Origin: Candidatus Omnitrophota bacterium
GTDB lineage: Bacteria; Omnitrophota; Gorgyraeia; Duberdicusellales; 4484-171
Direction: 5' to 3'
DNA length: 37,179 nucleotides
Assembly (NCBI GenBank): GCA_023819525.1
Contig: JAMWCT010000002.1
Location: 1 to 37,179 of the forward strand
The notes beneath the pieces were generated by a model. That model had not been told where the DNA came from. It saw nothing but the letters and a program-made list of their open reading frames with translations, and did not search any database. Positions 1 to 8,551 of the stretch are shown here, in pieces. The number at the start of each line of letters is the position of its first letter. Positions within the stretch are counted from its first letter, which is position 1. Position numbers and translations under genes: made by a program.

Positions 1-13
1 TTTGATTGGTTAA

Positions 14-1237
14 TTAACCTTGAAGCCTTTTTTTTACACTTTCTAAATGTTTTGTCATGCCTTCCAGAGTTGCAATTTTCTCTAAAACTTCATATTCATC
101 CTGTAATGCTTTTTTTGTGTAACTTATAATATGAACTTCTTTTAAGAATTCTTTAGTGGACAATGAAGAAAAAAATCTTGCAGTTCCGCCGGTTGGGAGA
201 ATATGGCTTGGGCCTGCTGTATAATCGCCCAAGGCAACAGGAGAGTTTTCGCCTAAAAAAATTGCTCCTGCATTTTTGATTTTTTTTAATAATTTTCTTG
301 GTGTTTTAGAAAATATCTCCAAATGTTCAGGAGCGATTTTATTTGCAATAAAACAAGCCTCTTCTAAATTCTTAACTTTTAAAACAAAACCTGTAATTTT
401 TTTTAGCTTTAATTCTTTTATAATTTTTTTTGAATTAGTAATAACGATACCTAAACCTTTATGATGCTCAAGTTGAGCCTCAAGGTCAGCAACAATATAA
501 TCTATATTTGAACCCCTAGAAGCAATAATAGCAATTTCCGAAGGGCCTGCAAGCATATCAATACCTACTTCACCAAACACCTGTCTTTTTGCTTCAGTGA
601 CAAATTCATTTCCAGGTCCTATGATTTTATCTACCTTTTTGATTGTTTTTGTGCCATAAGCTAGAGCTGCTATAGCCTGTGCGCCACCTATACGATAGAT
701 TTCTTTAATTTTTAAAAGTGAGGCAACTGCTAAAATAAATGGATTGATGGTTTTATCTTTTCTAGGTGGAGAGGCTAAAACTATTTCTTTTACACCAGCA
801 ACTATTGCAGGAATTGCTGACATATAAACAGTAGAAACCAACGGTGCACTTCCCGCAGGAACATAAATACCTACTCTTTCTAATGGAATATATTTACTAA
901 TTAAAACTTTGCCATTGCTTTCGCGTATACATTTAAAATTTGATGAGACCTCTTTTTTGTAAAATTTAGTAACATTATCTATGACTAGTTTAAATGAGTG
1001 AATTATTTTGCTGTCAAGCTCATTAAATGCTGCACTTATTTCAGATTCACTAATACGTAATTCATTTACTTTTAAACTTACTTTATCAAAACGCTTTGTG
1101 TATTCTATAATTGCTTCGTCGCCTTTTTCTTTTACATCCTTTAATATTTTTACTACTCTATCGGTTAGTTTAATATTGTATCTTCGTTTCCTTAATATTA
1201 ATTTTTCTAATGTTTCGAAATTTCTTATTACTCTCAT
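14..1237 (-). CDS. hisD: Histidinol dehydrogenase
   Basis: Catalyses the last two oxidations of histidine biosynthesis (histidinol to histidine, NAD-dependent, zinc enzyme, cytoplasmic). The 407 residues are slightly shorter than the usual 420-435. The family core GPGNEFVTEAKRQVFGEVG is present, followed by AGPSEIAIIA. Candidate zinc/catalytic residues are visible: the Gln and His of EAQLEHH, the Asp and His of GDYTAGPSHILP, and the C-terminal His of EGMTKHLESV. The ATG overlaps the alaS stop by 4 bp (ATGA), so the genes are translationally coupled and hisD is the last gene of the lepB-to-hisD run visible here. No other his gene is adjacent except the HisC-like aminotransferase at 12.9-14.0 kb. 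The assignment is secure. Confidence 0.96.
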   Translation of the reverse strand: MRVIRNFETLEKLILRKRRYNIKLTDRVVKILKDVKEKGDEAIIEYTKRFDKVSLKVNELRISESEISAAFNELDSKIIHSFKLVIDNVTKFYKKEVSSNFKCIRESNGKVLISKYIPLERVGIYVPAGSAPLVSTVYMSAIPAIVAGVKEIVLASPPRKDKTINPFILAVASLLKIKEIYRIGGAQAIAALAYGTKTIKKVDKIIGPGNEFVTEAKRQVFGEVGIDMLAGPSEIAIIASRGSNIDYIVADLEAQLEHHKGLGIVITNSKKIIKELKLKKITGFVLKVKNLEEACFIANKIAPEHLEIFSKTPRKLLKKIKNAGAIFLGENSPVALGDYTAGPSHILPTGGTARFFSSLSTKEFLKEVHIISYTKKALQDEYEVLEKIATLEGMTKHLESVKKRLQG

Positions 1238-3825
1238 AAATTCAAAAATTGCTTAAAGCACTCCTCAACTTCGAACAAAATATTTCTTTTTCTTTCTAAA
1301 ACTATCCCCTGCACTAATTCTTTTCTTCCCCCACCTTTAAGCGAAAGTCTATCTTTAAATTGCTCTAAAAATCGTAAACAATCTATATTTTTTTCTACTA
1401 AATCATTAGATGCCCTACAGACAAAAATTTGTTTATCATAAAAGTTTGAAATAATAAAAACAAAAAAATTTGATAACTTTTGTTTTATAAGATCCGTAAA
1501 ATAAAAAAGTAAAGGGTAATCTTTATTTTCCAATTTCACAGTTATAAAATTTATTTCCTGTATTTGTTTTTTTGCTTGAAGACTCTCATTTACAATATAT
1601 GCAAGTAATTCTTTTTCTAACGATAAAATGTGCTCTTTTTGATTTTTTAAGTCTAAAAATATTTTTTCTATTGCTAAACTTATATCATCTATATTGCACT
1701 TTAAAAAATTTGCCACCTTTTTGCTCTGTTGACTTAATTTATTTATATAGTTATAAGCTTCTTTGCCTACAAGAGCCTCAATTCGCCTTATTCCACTACT
1801 TATAGAAAACTCAGAGATAATAATAAATAAACCTACTTGAGAAGTATTATCTAAATGGGAACCTCCACACAACTCTTTACTATAATCTGATATTGAAACT
1901 AAGCGCACAATTTTTTCATACTTATCTTTAAAAAATGCCAATGCTTTTTCTTTTTTTGCTTCTTCAAAACTTACTATTTTCTTTTCTACAGGGTCTGCCC
2001 TCAAAACAAATTCATTCACTAAATCTTGAATTTCTTCTAATTGAGCACTAGCCAAAGCTTTTGGATGCGTAAAGTCAAAATGTAATCTATCTACATCAAC
2101 TAAAGAACCTTGCTGCATTATAGTTTCCCCTAAAACTTTTCGTAAAGCCGCTTGCAAAAGATGAGTAGCAGTATGTGCTCTTGATAATGCTTTTCTTCTT
2201 TCAACATCAAGGAAAGCCAAAGCTTCATCTTTCTTGATTTTTCCTTTTTCAACAAAACCACTATGAAGTATTATATCGCCTATCTTTTTAACCTCTTCAA
2301 CAAAAAATTTTCCTTCTTTTGTTTCTATATACCCTTTATCAGAAAGTTGACCACCACTTTCTGGATAAAAAGGGGTTTTATCCAAAACAATAACGCCTCT
2401 TTCTTTTTCATTTAAAAAATCTTTTTCTATATCATCAACTAACAAATGTACAATATTTACTGTGCTTTGAAAATTATCGTATCCAATAAATATAGTTTTT
2501 GTGTCAAAATTAAAATAACTTTTTGCAAATATATTTTCATCAAACATACTTTTTTTCTTTGAAAGTTCTCTTTGTTTTATAAGCAACTGGTCAAAACCTT
2601 CTAAAGAGAGGCTAATATTGTATTTTTTTGCCAAATCAATTATTATCTCTAATGGAAAACCTTTTGTATCATATAAATAAAACAATTCCTCTGCATTAAG
2701 TTTTTGTTTGGTTGAAATATAGTAATGAGCTTGGTCAAGCAAATCTAGAAATTTTTCCTCTTCTGCTTGAATGATTCTTAAAATAGCATCTTTTTTTTCT
2801 TCTATCTCTGGATATGCATCTTTCATATATTTTATTACCAAGTTACTTAACATATAAAAACAAGGTTTATTATACCCTAATAAATTAATATTACTTACAG
2901 CTCTGCGGATGATCTTTCTCAAGACATATCCGCGTTCTTCATTTGATGGATATACTCCATCAGCTATTAAAAAGGTAGCAGCCCTTATGTGGTCTGCTAC
3001 CGCATTAACCAATTGAGTTGAGTTTTGGTTTTTTTTCTCCAATCCAACTATTTGCCAAATACGTTCTACGATCGGAAAAAATATATCGATTTGGAAATTA
3101 CTTTGTTTGCCTTGCAAAACTGAAGCTATTCGTTCAAGCCCCATCCCTGTATCAATGTTTTTTTGTGGAAGTGGTTCTAACTTATTTGGTCCGACTCGAT
3201 TAAATTGCGTAAAAACTAAATTCCAAACTTCAACAAATCTAGAACAATCGCAAGCTGGGCTACAACTTGGTTTTCCACAACCAATTGTTTCTCCCTGATC
3301 AAAAAATATTTCAGAACAAGGTCCGCAGGGACCATTAGGACCATCTTGTAGTGCATTTGCTGGCCAAAAATTTTTATCTGGTCCTAATTTTGATATTTTT
3401 TCTTCTGGTACTTTAATATAATCTTTCCATATAGAATAAGCTTCATCATCGTCTTTATAAACAGAAACCCAAAGGTCTTTTTCTTTTATATTTAATTCAG
3501 TTGTCAAAAACTCCCATGCGAAACTAATCGCTTCTTTTTTAAAGTAATCTCCAAATGAAAAATTTCCAAGCATCTCAAAAAATGTATGATGGTAAGCGGT
3601 TTTTCCAACTTTATCTAAATCATCTGTTCGCAAGCACTTCTGACAACTTGTAGCTTTTTTAATATCAGTTTTTTCGCCTAAAAAATAAGGCTTAAACTGG
3701 TTCATCCCAGCAGAGGTAAAAAGAACACTTTTATCAAAAGGTATAAGACTATCTGAAGGAAAAATTACATGGTCTTTATTTTTAAAAAAATCTAAAAATT
3801 TTTTTCTCACTTCAGCTGTTGTCAT
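1234..3825 (-). CDS. alaS: Alanyl-tRNA synthetase
   Basis: Charges tRNA-Ala and edits mischarged Ser/Gly. The 863 residues match the usual 850-880. The class II catalytic core is at the N-terminus (VRKKFLDFFKNKDH, then GPNGPCGPCSEIFFD). The editing domain carries the zinc motif HTATH near residue 555 and the matching CGGSH further on, followed by a coiled-coil linker and a C-terminal C-Ala domain ending in the glycine-rich LKGGGRKELVQG. A cysteine cluster near residue 185 (CGKPSCSPACDC) is a common AlaRS insertion. The start lies inside the end of recX (14-bp overlap) and the stop overlaps hisD (ATGA), so it sits within a compact operon. The recX-alaS adjacency is common in bacteria. Confidence 0.98.
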   Translation of the reverse strand: MTTAEVRKKFLDFFKNKDHVIFPSDSLIPFDKSVLFTSAGMNQFKPYFLGEKTDIKKATSCQKCLRTDDLDKVGKTAYHHTFFEMLGNFSFGDYFKKEAISFAWEFLTTELNIKEKDLWVSVYKDDDEAYSIWKDYIKVPEEKISKLGPDKNFWPANALQDGPNGPCGPCSEIFFDQGETIGCGKPSCSPACDCSRFVEVWNLVFTQFNRVGPNKLEPLPQKNIDTGMGLERIASVLQGKQSNFQIDIFFPIVERIWQIVGLEKKNQNSTQLVNAVADHIRAATFLIADGVYPSNEERGYVLRKIIRRAVSNINLLGYNKPCFYMLSNLVIKYMKDAYPEIEEKKDAILRIIQAEEEKFLDLLDQAHYYISTKQKLNAEELFYLYDTKGFPLEIIIDLAKKYNISLSLEGFDQLLIKQRELSKKKSMFDENIFAKSYFNFDTKTIFIGYDNFQSTVNIVHLLVDDIEKDFLNEKERGVIVLDKTPFYPESGGQLSDKGYIETKEGKFFVEEVKKIGDIILHSGFVEKGKIKKDEALAFLDVERRKALSRAHTATHLLQAALRKVLGETIMQQGSLVDVDRLHFDFTHPKALASAQLEEIQDLVNEFVLRADPVEKKIVSFEEAKKEKALAFFKDKYEKIVRLVSISDYSKELCGGSHLDNTSQVGLFIIISEFSISSGIRRIEALVGKEAYNYINKLSQQSKKVANFLKCNIDDISLAIEKIFLDLKNQKEHILSLEKELLAYIVNESLQAKKQIQEINFITVKLENKDYPLLFYFTDLIKQKLSNFFVFIISNFYDKQIFVCRASNDLVEKNIDCLRFLEQFKDRLSLKGGGRKELVQGIVLERKRNILFEVEECFKQFLNL

Positions 3826-4264
3826 TATACAATCCTTTCCTACTTAATTGAGTTAAAATTTCATCGTATTCAAAACCTCTTGCTAAAAAATATCTTAAAA
3901 TTTTAGAAACAATATTTTTGCTACCCTTATATTGAAGAACTTTTTTATCAATCATAGACGAAAGTATATTAGCAGTATGTGGGAAATCTAAATTATCAAT
4001 CACTTGCTGCGATATCCCTATTTTTTTTAATGTTGCTAAAATTCTTTTTTTCCCATAACCTTTTTTAGATAAAGTTATTATGTAACTCTTTGCAAGCTCC
4101 TCGTCATTCAAATACCTCTGTTCTTTTAAATATTCTAAAATCTTTTGAATTGTTTGCTTGTTATAACCTTTTTTATTTAATCTAAAAATAAGTTCACTAC
4201 TACTTCTTTGTCTAAATTTCAGCAATAAAAATGTATATTTTAAAGCTTTATCAAAATCGTCCAA
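3812..4264 (-). CDS. recX: Regulatory protein RecX
   Basis: RecX-family modulator of RecA filaments; family members cap or inhibit RecA polymerisation. The 150 residues are made of repeated three-helix units typical of RecX: a first unit around residues 10-45 (FRQRSSSELIFRLNKKGYN), a second around 50-90 with YLNDEELAKSYI and KKGYGKKRI, and a third at the C-terminus with FLARGFEYDEI. The gene lies two genes downstream of recA, with htrA between them, and overlaps alaS by 14 bp. It starts 1 bp after the htrA stop, so expression probably depends on coupling with htrA. Function is assigned from motif pattern and context and is fairly certain. Confidence 0.88.
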   Translation of the reverse strand: MDDFDKALKYTFLLLKFRQRSSSELIFRLNKKGYNKQTIQKILEYLKEQRYLNDEELAKSYIITLSKKGYGKKRILATLKKIGISQQVIDNLDFPHTANILSSMIDKKVLQYKGSKNIVSKILRYFLARGFEYDEILTQLSRKGLYNDNS

Positions 4265-4265
4265 T

Positions 4266-5681
4266 TTATTCTTCTTTTAAAATAATAAAACCCCTATTTG
4301 TTCTTACTAAACATTTACCTTTTATTTTAGAAGTTATCTCAAAAAAGTCATTTGTATTTTTTATAATCTTATTTTCAATTTTTAAAATCACATCACCAAC
4401 CATAAAACCACTTTTTTCTGCTGCAGAATTTTCTTGGATATTAGTGATGACTACTCCTTCGTTTTCTTTTATATTATATTTTTGCTTTAAAAATAAATCT
4501 ATATCTTTAACTTTCATTCCTCTAAAAATAATTTCTTTTTTGATTTTTGCTGTCTCAAAATAACTATCCTCATAGGGGCGTGGGGCAACTTCTATATCTA
4601 AAAATAATTGTTTACCATCGCGCAATATCTGTATTGGATAAGTTTTACCTATTTGTAGTGAAGAAACTATCTTCTCTAAATCTCTTTTATTAGAGATAAT
4701 TTTATTATTAAAACTTAAAATTAAATCGCCCTCTTTAAGATTAGCTTTTTTTGCAGGAGAATTTTCTTCTACCTTGACAATAATTACTCCTTCTTTTTCT
4801 TTTGTCCCAAAATAGCTGCGAAGTTCTTCGTTTAGATCTTGTATCCCTATACCTAACCAACCATACAAAACTTTTTCTCCTCGTATAAGTTTATCTAAAA
4901 TTTGTTTTGCTTTATTTATTGGAATAGCAAAACCTACGCCCTGATATCCACCGGTAGTTGTAATAATTGCTGTATTTATTCCAATCACTTCTCCGTTTAA
5001 ATTAACTAAAGGACCTCCGCTATTTCCGGGGTTAATCGCAGCATCTGTCTGTATTAGATCACTATATGCACGCCTACCAATCCTGGCTAAAGCAGGTATA
5101 TCCCGATGTAAAGCACTTATAACACCAACGGTTACTGTTGGTTCTGGATTATCAATAGCAAAACCAAAAGGGTTACCTATTGCTACTACCCACTCACCTA
5201 TTTTTAAATTATCAGAATCACCTAATTTTGCATAAGGAAGGTGGTATGCATTAATTTTTATAATTGCTAAATCAGTAGTTGGATCTGTTCCTTTAATTTC
5301 AGCATCAAATTCTCTTCCATCTGCAAGTTTAACTTTTATCTGGCTTGCGCCAACAATTACATGCTCATTGGTTAAAATATAACCATCTGGATCAATAATA
5401 ACCCCGCTTCCCAAACCAACGTGTTTATATTCTCGGTATGGTATTTCTCCAAAAAATTCTTCAAAAAATCTTCTAAATGGATCGTTCTCAAACTCATCAA
5501 ATGGATAGCCAAAATACCAACCACCTCCAACCCTTACCTTTACAACACTACTTATAGATACGACTGCCTTTCCAACAGTTTCCGCAACAGAAATCGTTGC
5601 ATTTTCTAAATCACTATATTTTTGAGCAAATGTGTTTGTAAAACAAAATATAAAAATTAAAAAAAATAAAATTTTTTTCAT
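4266..5681 (-). CDS. htrA: Periplasmic serine protease, Do/DegP-HtrA family, two PDZ domains
   Basis: Envelope protein quality-control protease. Residues 1-19 form a Sec signal peptide (basic MKK, hydrophobic run, cleavage after TFA), placing it in the periplasm. The trypsin-like triad is His107 (LTNEHVIV), Asp137 (TDPTTDLAIIKI) and Ser221 (NPGNSGGPL). Two PDZ domains follow, roughly residues 270-360 (LGIGIQDLN; SPAKKANLKEGDLIL) and 380-470 (SAAEKSGFMVGDVIL). The 471 residues are normal for the family. The ATG lies 7 bp after the recA stop. Its position between recA and recX is unusual; in many genomes recX directly follows recA. DegP, DegQ and DegS cannot be separated by sequence alone, but two PDZ domains favour DegP/DegQ. 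Confidence 0.95.
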   Translation of the reverse strand: MKKILFFLIFIFCFTNTFAQKYSDLENATISVAETVGKAVVSISSVVKVRVGGGWYFGYPFDEFENDPFRRFFEEFFGEIPYREYKHVGLGSGVIIDPDGYILTNEHVIVGASQIKVKLADGREFDAEIKGTDPTTDLAIIKINAYHLPYAKLGDSDNLKIGEWVVAIGNPFGFAIDNPEPTVTVGVISALHRDIPALARIGRRAYSDLIQTDAAINPGNSGGPLVNLNGEVIGINTAIITTTGGYQGVGFAIPINKAKQILDKLIRGEKVLYGWLGIGIQDLNEELRSYFGTKEKEGVIIVKVEENSPAKKANLKEGDLILSFNNKIISNKRDLEKIVSSLQIGKTYPIQILRDGKQLFLDIEVAPRPYEDSYFETAKIKKEIIFRGMKVKDIDLFLKQKYNIKENEGVVITNIQENSAAEKSGFMVGDVILKIENKIIKNTNDFFEITSKIKGKCLVRTNRGFIILKEE

Positions 5682-5688
5682 ATTTCCT

Positions 5689-6699
5689 CTACCTCTTTTC
5701 GTAAAGTTTTTTATTTACTTCCTCTTCCAACTCTTTTCTTAAACTTTGGTTTTCTTTTAAAAGTAGACGAAGTTGTTCTTTTCCTTGAGCAAGATTTTTA
5801 TCTTTATATGAAAGCCAGCTACCTGATTTTTTAATTATCTCTTTTTCTATCGCTTCATCAATTAAAGAACCAATTTTAGAAACCCCTTCGGTATGTAAGA
5901 TTTCAAAAACAGCTTCTTTAAAAGGAGGTGCAACTTTGTTTTTTACAATTTTTGCTTTTACCTTTGCACCGATAACTTGCTCCTGATTTGTTATAGTTGC
6001 AATTTTTCGTAGATCAATTCTTACAGAAGCATAAAACTTCAAAGCCCTTCCGCCAGGTGTAACTTCAGGATTACCAAACATAACTCCTACTTTTTCTCGC
6101 AACTGATTAATAAAAATTACGCAAGTTTTTGATTTACTGATGGCTGCTGTTAGTTTTCTTAAAGCTTGACTCATAAGGCGTGCTTGGAGGGCAATTTGAG
6201 AATCACCAATTTCTCCTTCAAGTTCAACTTTTGGAACTAGTGCCGCAACTGAATCAACAACAATTAAATCTACAGCATTTGAGCGCACAAGCGTCTCTAC
6301 TATATCTAAAGCCTGTTCTCCTGTATCTGGTTGTGAAATTAAAAGTTCATCTAAATTTACTCCTATAATTTTTGCATAATTTGGGTCAAAGGCATGTTCT
6401 GCATCTACAAATGCTGCTATCCCATCGTTAGCTTGAGCCTGAGCGATAATGCTTAACGTTAAAGTAGTTTTTCCTGAAGCCTCCGGCCCAAAAACCTCAA
6501 TAACTCTACCTCTTGGCAACCCACCAACGCCTAAAGCCATATCTAAAGAAACTATTCCTGTTGAAATAACTTCAACATCTAATTTTACACTTTCACCTAA
6601 ACGCATTATCGCACCTTTTCCATATTGTTTTTCTATTTGAGACAATGCAAGTTCTAATGCTTTTCTTTTTTGACTATGAATATCTTTTTCTTTAATCAT
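5689..6699 (-). CDS. recA: Recombinase RecA
   Basis: DNA strand-exchange ATPase of homologous recombination and the SOS response. The Walker A motif GPEASGKT is at residues 71-78, Walker [16 protein letters not shown] follows in the middle, and the DNA-binding loop region with [15 protein letters not shown] and [12 protein letters not shown] is intact. The 336 residues are slightly shorter than E. coli RecA (353), and the C-terminal tail is charged rather than strongly acidic. A strong Shine-Dalgarno (AAGGGGG) lies just upstream of the ATG in the 20-bp gap after plsY. I see no LexA-type palindrome in that gap, so recA may be read from the lepB promoter rather than its own SOS promoter. Confidence 0.99.
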   Translation of the reverse strand: MIKEKDIHSQKRKALELALSQIEKQYGKGAIMRLGESVKLDVEVISTGIVSLDMALGVGGLPRGRVIEVFGPEASGKTTLTLSIIAQAQANDGIAAFVDAEHAFDPNYAKIIGVNLDELLISQPDTGEQALDIVETLVRSNAVDLIVVDSVAALVPKVELEGEIGDSQIALQARLMSQALRKLTAAISKSKTCVIFINQLREKVGVMFGNPEVTPGGRALKFYASVRIDLRKIATITNQEQVIGAKVKAKIVKNKVAPPFKEAVFEILHTEGVSKIGSLIDEAIEKEIIKKSGSWLSYKDKNLAQGKEQLRLLLKENQSLRKELEEEVNKKLYEKR

Positions 6700-6719
6700 A
6701 AAATACCCCCTTTTGCTTT

Positions 6720-7328
6720 TTAAAATCGGTATTCTTCTTTTATAATTAAATTCTTGATATTTTTTTTATGCCGCCAAATAACTAAAATCAACAACAAAAA
6801 CGAAAAAATTTTTATCTCTATATCTTTTAAAAAAACTAAAGTACTAATAAAAAAAATAATAGCAGCTAAAATTGAAGCTAACGAAACATATCGCCAAATA
6901 AAAAAAACTACTAACCAACTAATTATACCTATACTAATCGCTATCCAAAGTTTTGCAAATATAAAACTTAATGCCACCATTGCTCCAAAAGAAGTTGCAA
7001 CTCCTTTTCCACCTTTAAATTTTAAAAATATTGGCCAGTTATGGCCTAACACAGAAAATAAAGCCATAAATATAAAAATATAACTGTCAAAAGAGGTGGT
7101 TTTTAAAAAACTTTTTGCAAAAATTATAGGGAAAAATGCTTTTAAAAAATCTAAAACAAAAACTACTATTCCCCAAAATTTTCCAATTACTCTTGTAACA
7201 TTCGTAGCACCAATATTGCCAGAGCCAAAATTTCTAATATCTATTTTTTTTACAAAATATGCAATCACAAAACCAAAAGGAATGCTACCTAAAATATAAC
7301 TTATTAAACAAAGTATAAAAATTTGCAT
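6720..7328 (-). CDS. plsY: Glycerol-3-phosphate acyltransferase PlsY
   Basis: Integral membrane enzyme that transfers acyl from acyl-phosphate to glycerol-3-phosphate, the first step of phosphatidic acid synthesis. Signature motifs are present: [12 protein letters not shown] near the N-terminus, [16 protein letters not shown], and [19 protein letters not shown]. Several hydrophobic helices span the ~200 residues, as expected. The ORF track begins at a TTG (7334); I prefer the ATG six bases inside, because it gives the usual short PlsY N-terminus (MQIFILCL) and leaves 9 bp after the pgsA stop. It is grouped with pgsA, so two phospholipid genes are adjacent and probably cotranscribed from the lepB promoter. 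Confidence 0.95.
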   Translation of the reverse strand: MQIFILCLISYILGSIPFGFVIAYFVKKIDIRNFGSGNIGATNVTRVIGKFWGIVVFVLDFLKAFFPIIFAKSFLKTTSFDSYIFIFMALFSVLGHNWPIFLKFKGGKGVATSFGAMVALSFIFAKLWIAISIGIISWLVVFFIWRYVSLASILAAIIFFISTLVFLKDIEIKIFSFLLLILVIWRHKKNIKNLIIKEEYRF

Positions 7329-7337
7329 AACCAAAAG

Positions 7338-7901
7338 TTAAACTTCTGATAATTTGTTTATAGCCTTTACGCCTCGTGTAAAGTAGCCTATTCCTGAAAT
7401 TATGGTAAAGACTACAGCTATTGTCCAAATATAGGGCGGTATAACAGGAATATCTAATAGAATTGATAAAATAGTAAGCATTTGAAAAAAAGTCGTAAAT
7501 TTTCCCCAAATTGAAGGAGCAATTGGTATATCTATTTTTAAAAAATGTAAAATTGCTACCCCTAAAAGAATTATAATATCTCTAATTGTTACAACCAAAA
7601 CAACTGCCAAAGGTAACTTAAATTTAAGGGGGAAGGTGTCTTTTAAAGCATAAATTAAAATAAAAGAAGTAAATAAAAGCAATTTGTCCGCAAGCGGGTC
7701 AATAATTTTTCCTATCTCTGATTTTTCTTTTTTCAACCTCGCAATTAAACCATCAAAAAAATCTGTAAGCATTGCTAATATAAAAATAAAAATTATAGGG
7801 TATTTTAAATATTGATGTTGTGAATTAAAATAAAAAAGCAAAAAAACAAAAATTGGAATAAGTAATATGCGCAAAACTGATATTTTATCTGCAAAACTCA
7901 T
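7338..7901 (-). CDS. pgsA: CDP-diacylglycerol--glycerol-3-phosphate 3-phosphatidyltransferase
   Basis: Makes phosphatidylglycerol-phosphate from CDP-diacylglycerol and glycerol-3-phosphate in the inner membrane. The CDP-alcohol phosphotransferase signature D-G-x2-A-R-x8-G-x3-D-x3-D is complete (DFFDGLIARL ... GKIIDPLADKLL), and four to five hydrophobic helices surround it. The ~187 residues match PgsA. The ATG at 7901 shares a base with the lepB stop (TGATG); the track's GTG one codon earlier is also possible but less likely. PgsA rather than cardiolipin or phosphatidylserine synthase is inferred from length, sequence flavour and the adjacent plsY. The assignment is strong. Confidence 0.93.
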   Translation of the reverse strand: MSFADKISVLRILLIPIFVFLLFYFNSQHQYLKYPIIFIFILAMLTDFFDGLIARLKKEKSEIGKIIDPLADKLLLFTSFILIYALKDTFPLKFKLPLAVVLVVTIRDIIILLGVAILHFLKIDIPIAPSIWGKFTTFFQMLTILSILLDIPVIPPYIWTIAVVFTIISGIGYFTRGVKAINKLSEV

Positions 7902-8485
7902 CACTCAATCATTTTTATTCTTTTTGGGGGCCACCATAAAAATATAGCCTTACCTATAATATCTACCTCATCAACAAAGCCCCAGAATCTACTGTCTAAA
8001 GATGAAATGCTATTATCTCCAAGAAAAAAATATTTTCCTTCTGGAACAATTATTTGGTGATTTTCTTTTCCATATTCACCCTGATTATAGTAATAGTTTC
8101 TTGCAATCCTTGGATCAGAAAAAATTTTGCCATTTAAATAGATATTACCATCTTTTATGAGGATTATATCACCGCCCACCCCAATTAGCCTTTTTATATA
8201 CGCTTTTTTTCTATCATGCGGTGGAACAAACACTACCACCTCTCCTCTTTGAGGTTTTCTAAAACCTTGAATGCGAAGCCTCGTGAAAGGTATTTTTGGC
8301 CCATAGACAAGTTTACTTACAAATATTTTATCTCCGGGAAGAAGCGTTGGAACCATAGAATTTGTTGGAATTTTATATAATTGGAAAAAAAAGGTTCGCA
8401 AAAATACTGCTAAAGCACCGGCAATAATAAAAGCCTCTACCCACTCTCTTAACTCACTTTTCTTATCCGTTACTTTTTGAAGCAT
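7901..8485 (-). CDS. lepB: Signal peptidase I
   Basis: Membrane-bound serine-lysine protease that removes Sec signal peptides. One N-terminal membrane anchor (about residues 15-35) precedes the catalytic Ser43 in PTNSMVPTLLPGD. The general-base Lys98 lies in AYIKRLIGVGGD, and the C-terminal box GDNSISSLDSRFWGFV is intact. The 194 residues fit the shorter bacterial type. It is the first gene of the minus-strand run lepB-pgsA-plsY-recA-htrA-recX-alaS-hisD. A sigma-70-like promoter ends only 7 nt before the ATG and there is no Shine-Dalgarno, so the mRNA is probably leaderless or nearly so. Confidence 0.97.
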   Translation of the reverse strand: MLQKVTDKKSELREWVEAFIIAGALAVFLRTFFFQLYKIPTNSMVPTLLPGDKIFVSKLVYGPKIPFTRLRIQGFRKPQRGEVVVFVPPHDRKKAYIKRLIGVGGDIILIKDGNIYLNGKIFSDPRIARNYYYNQGEYGKENHQIIVPEGKYFFLGDNSISSLDSRFWGFVDEVDIIGKAIFLWWPPKRIKMIE

Positions 8486-8492
8486 ATGGTAG

Positions 8493-8521
8493 ATGATACA
8501 CTAAAAAAACGCAAAAATCAA
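8493..8521 (-). promoter_or_regulatory. Sigma-70-like promoter of lepB operon (leaderless)
   Basis: On the minus strand the -35 is TTGATT (8516-8521) and the -10 is TATCAT (8493-8498), with a 17-nt spacer. The -10 hexamer ends 7 nt before the lepB ATG, so transcription should start at or next to the start codon. No Shine-Dalgarno fits in that space. Confidence 0.6.
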
Positions 8522-8551
8522 GGAATAAATTGAGAACTCTTTTTAATTTTT

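Noticed and set aside
6754-7083. 109-aa plus-strand ORF opposite plsY
   Set aside because: Antisense shadow of plsY with low-complexity Lys/Ile composition and no start signal.
7285-7509. 74-aa minus-strand ORF overlapping pgsA and plsY
   Set aside because: It is an out-of-frame shadow of pgsA/plsY with no Shine-Dalgarno and no recognisable family motif.
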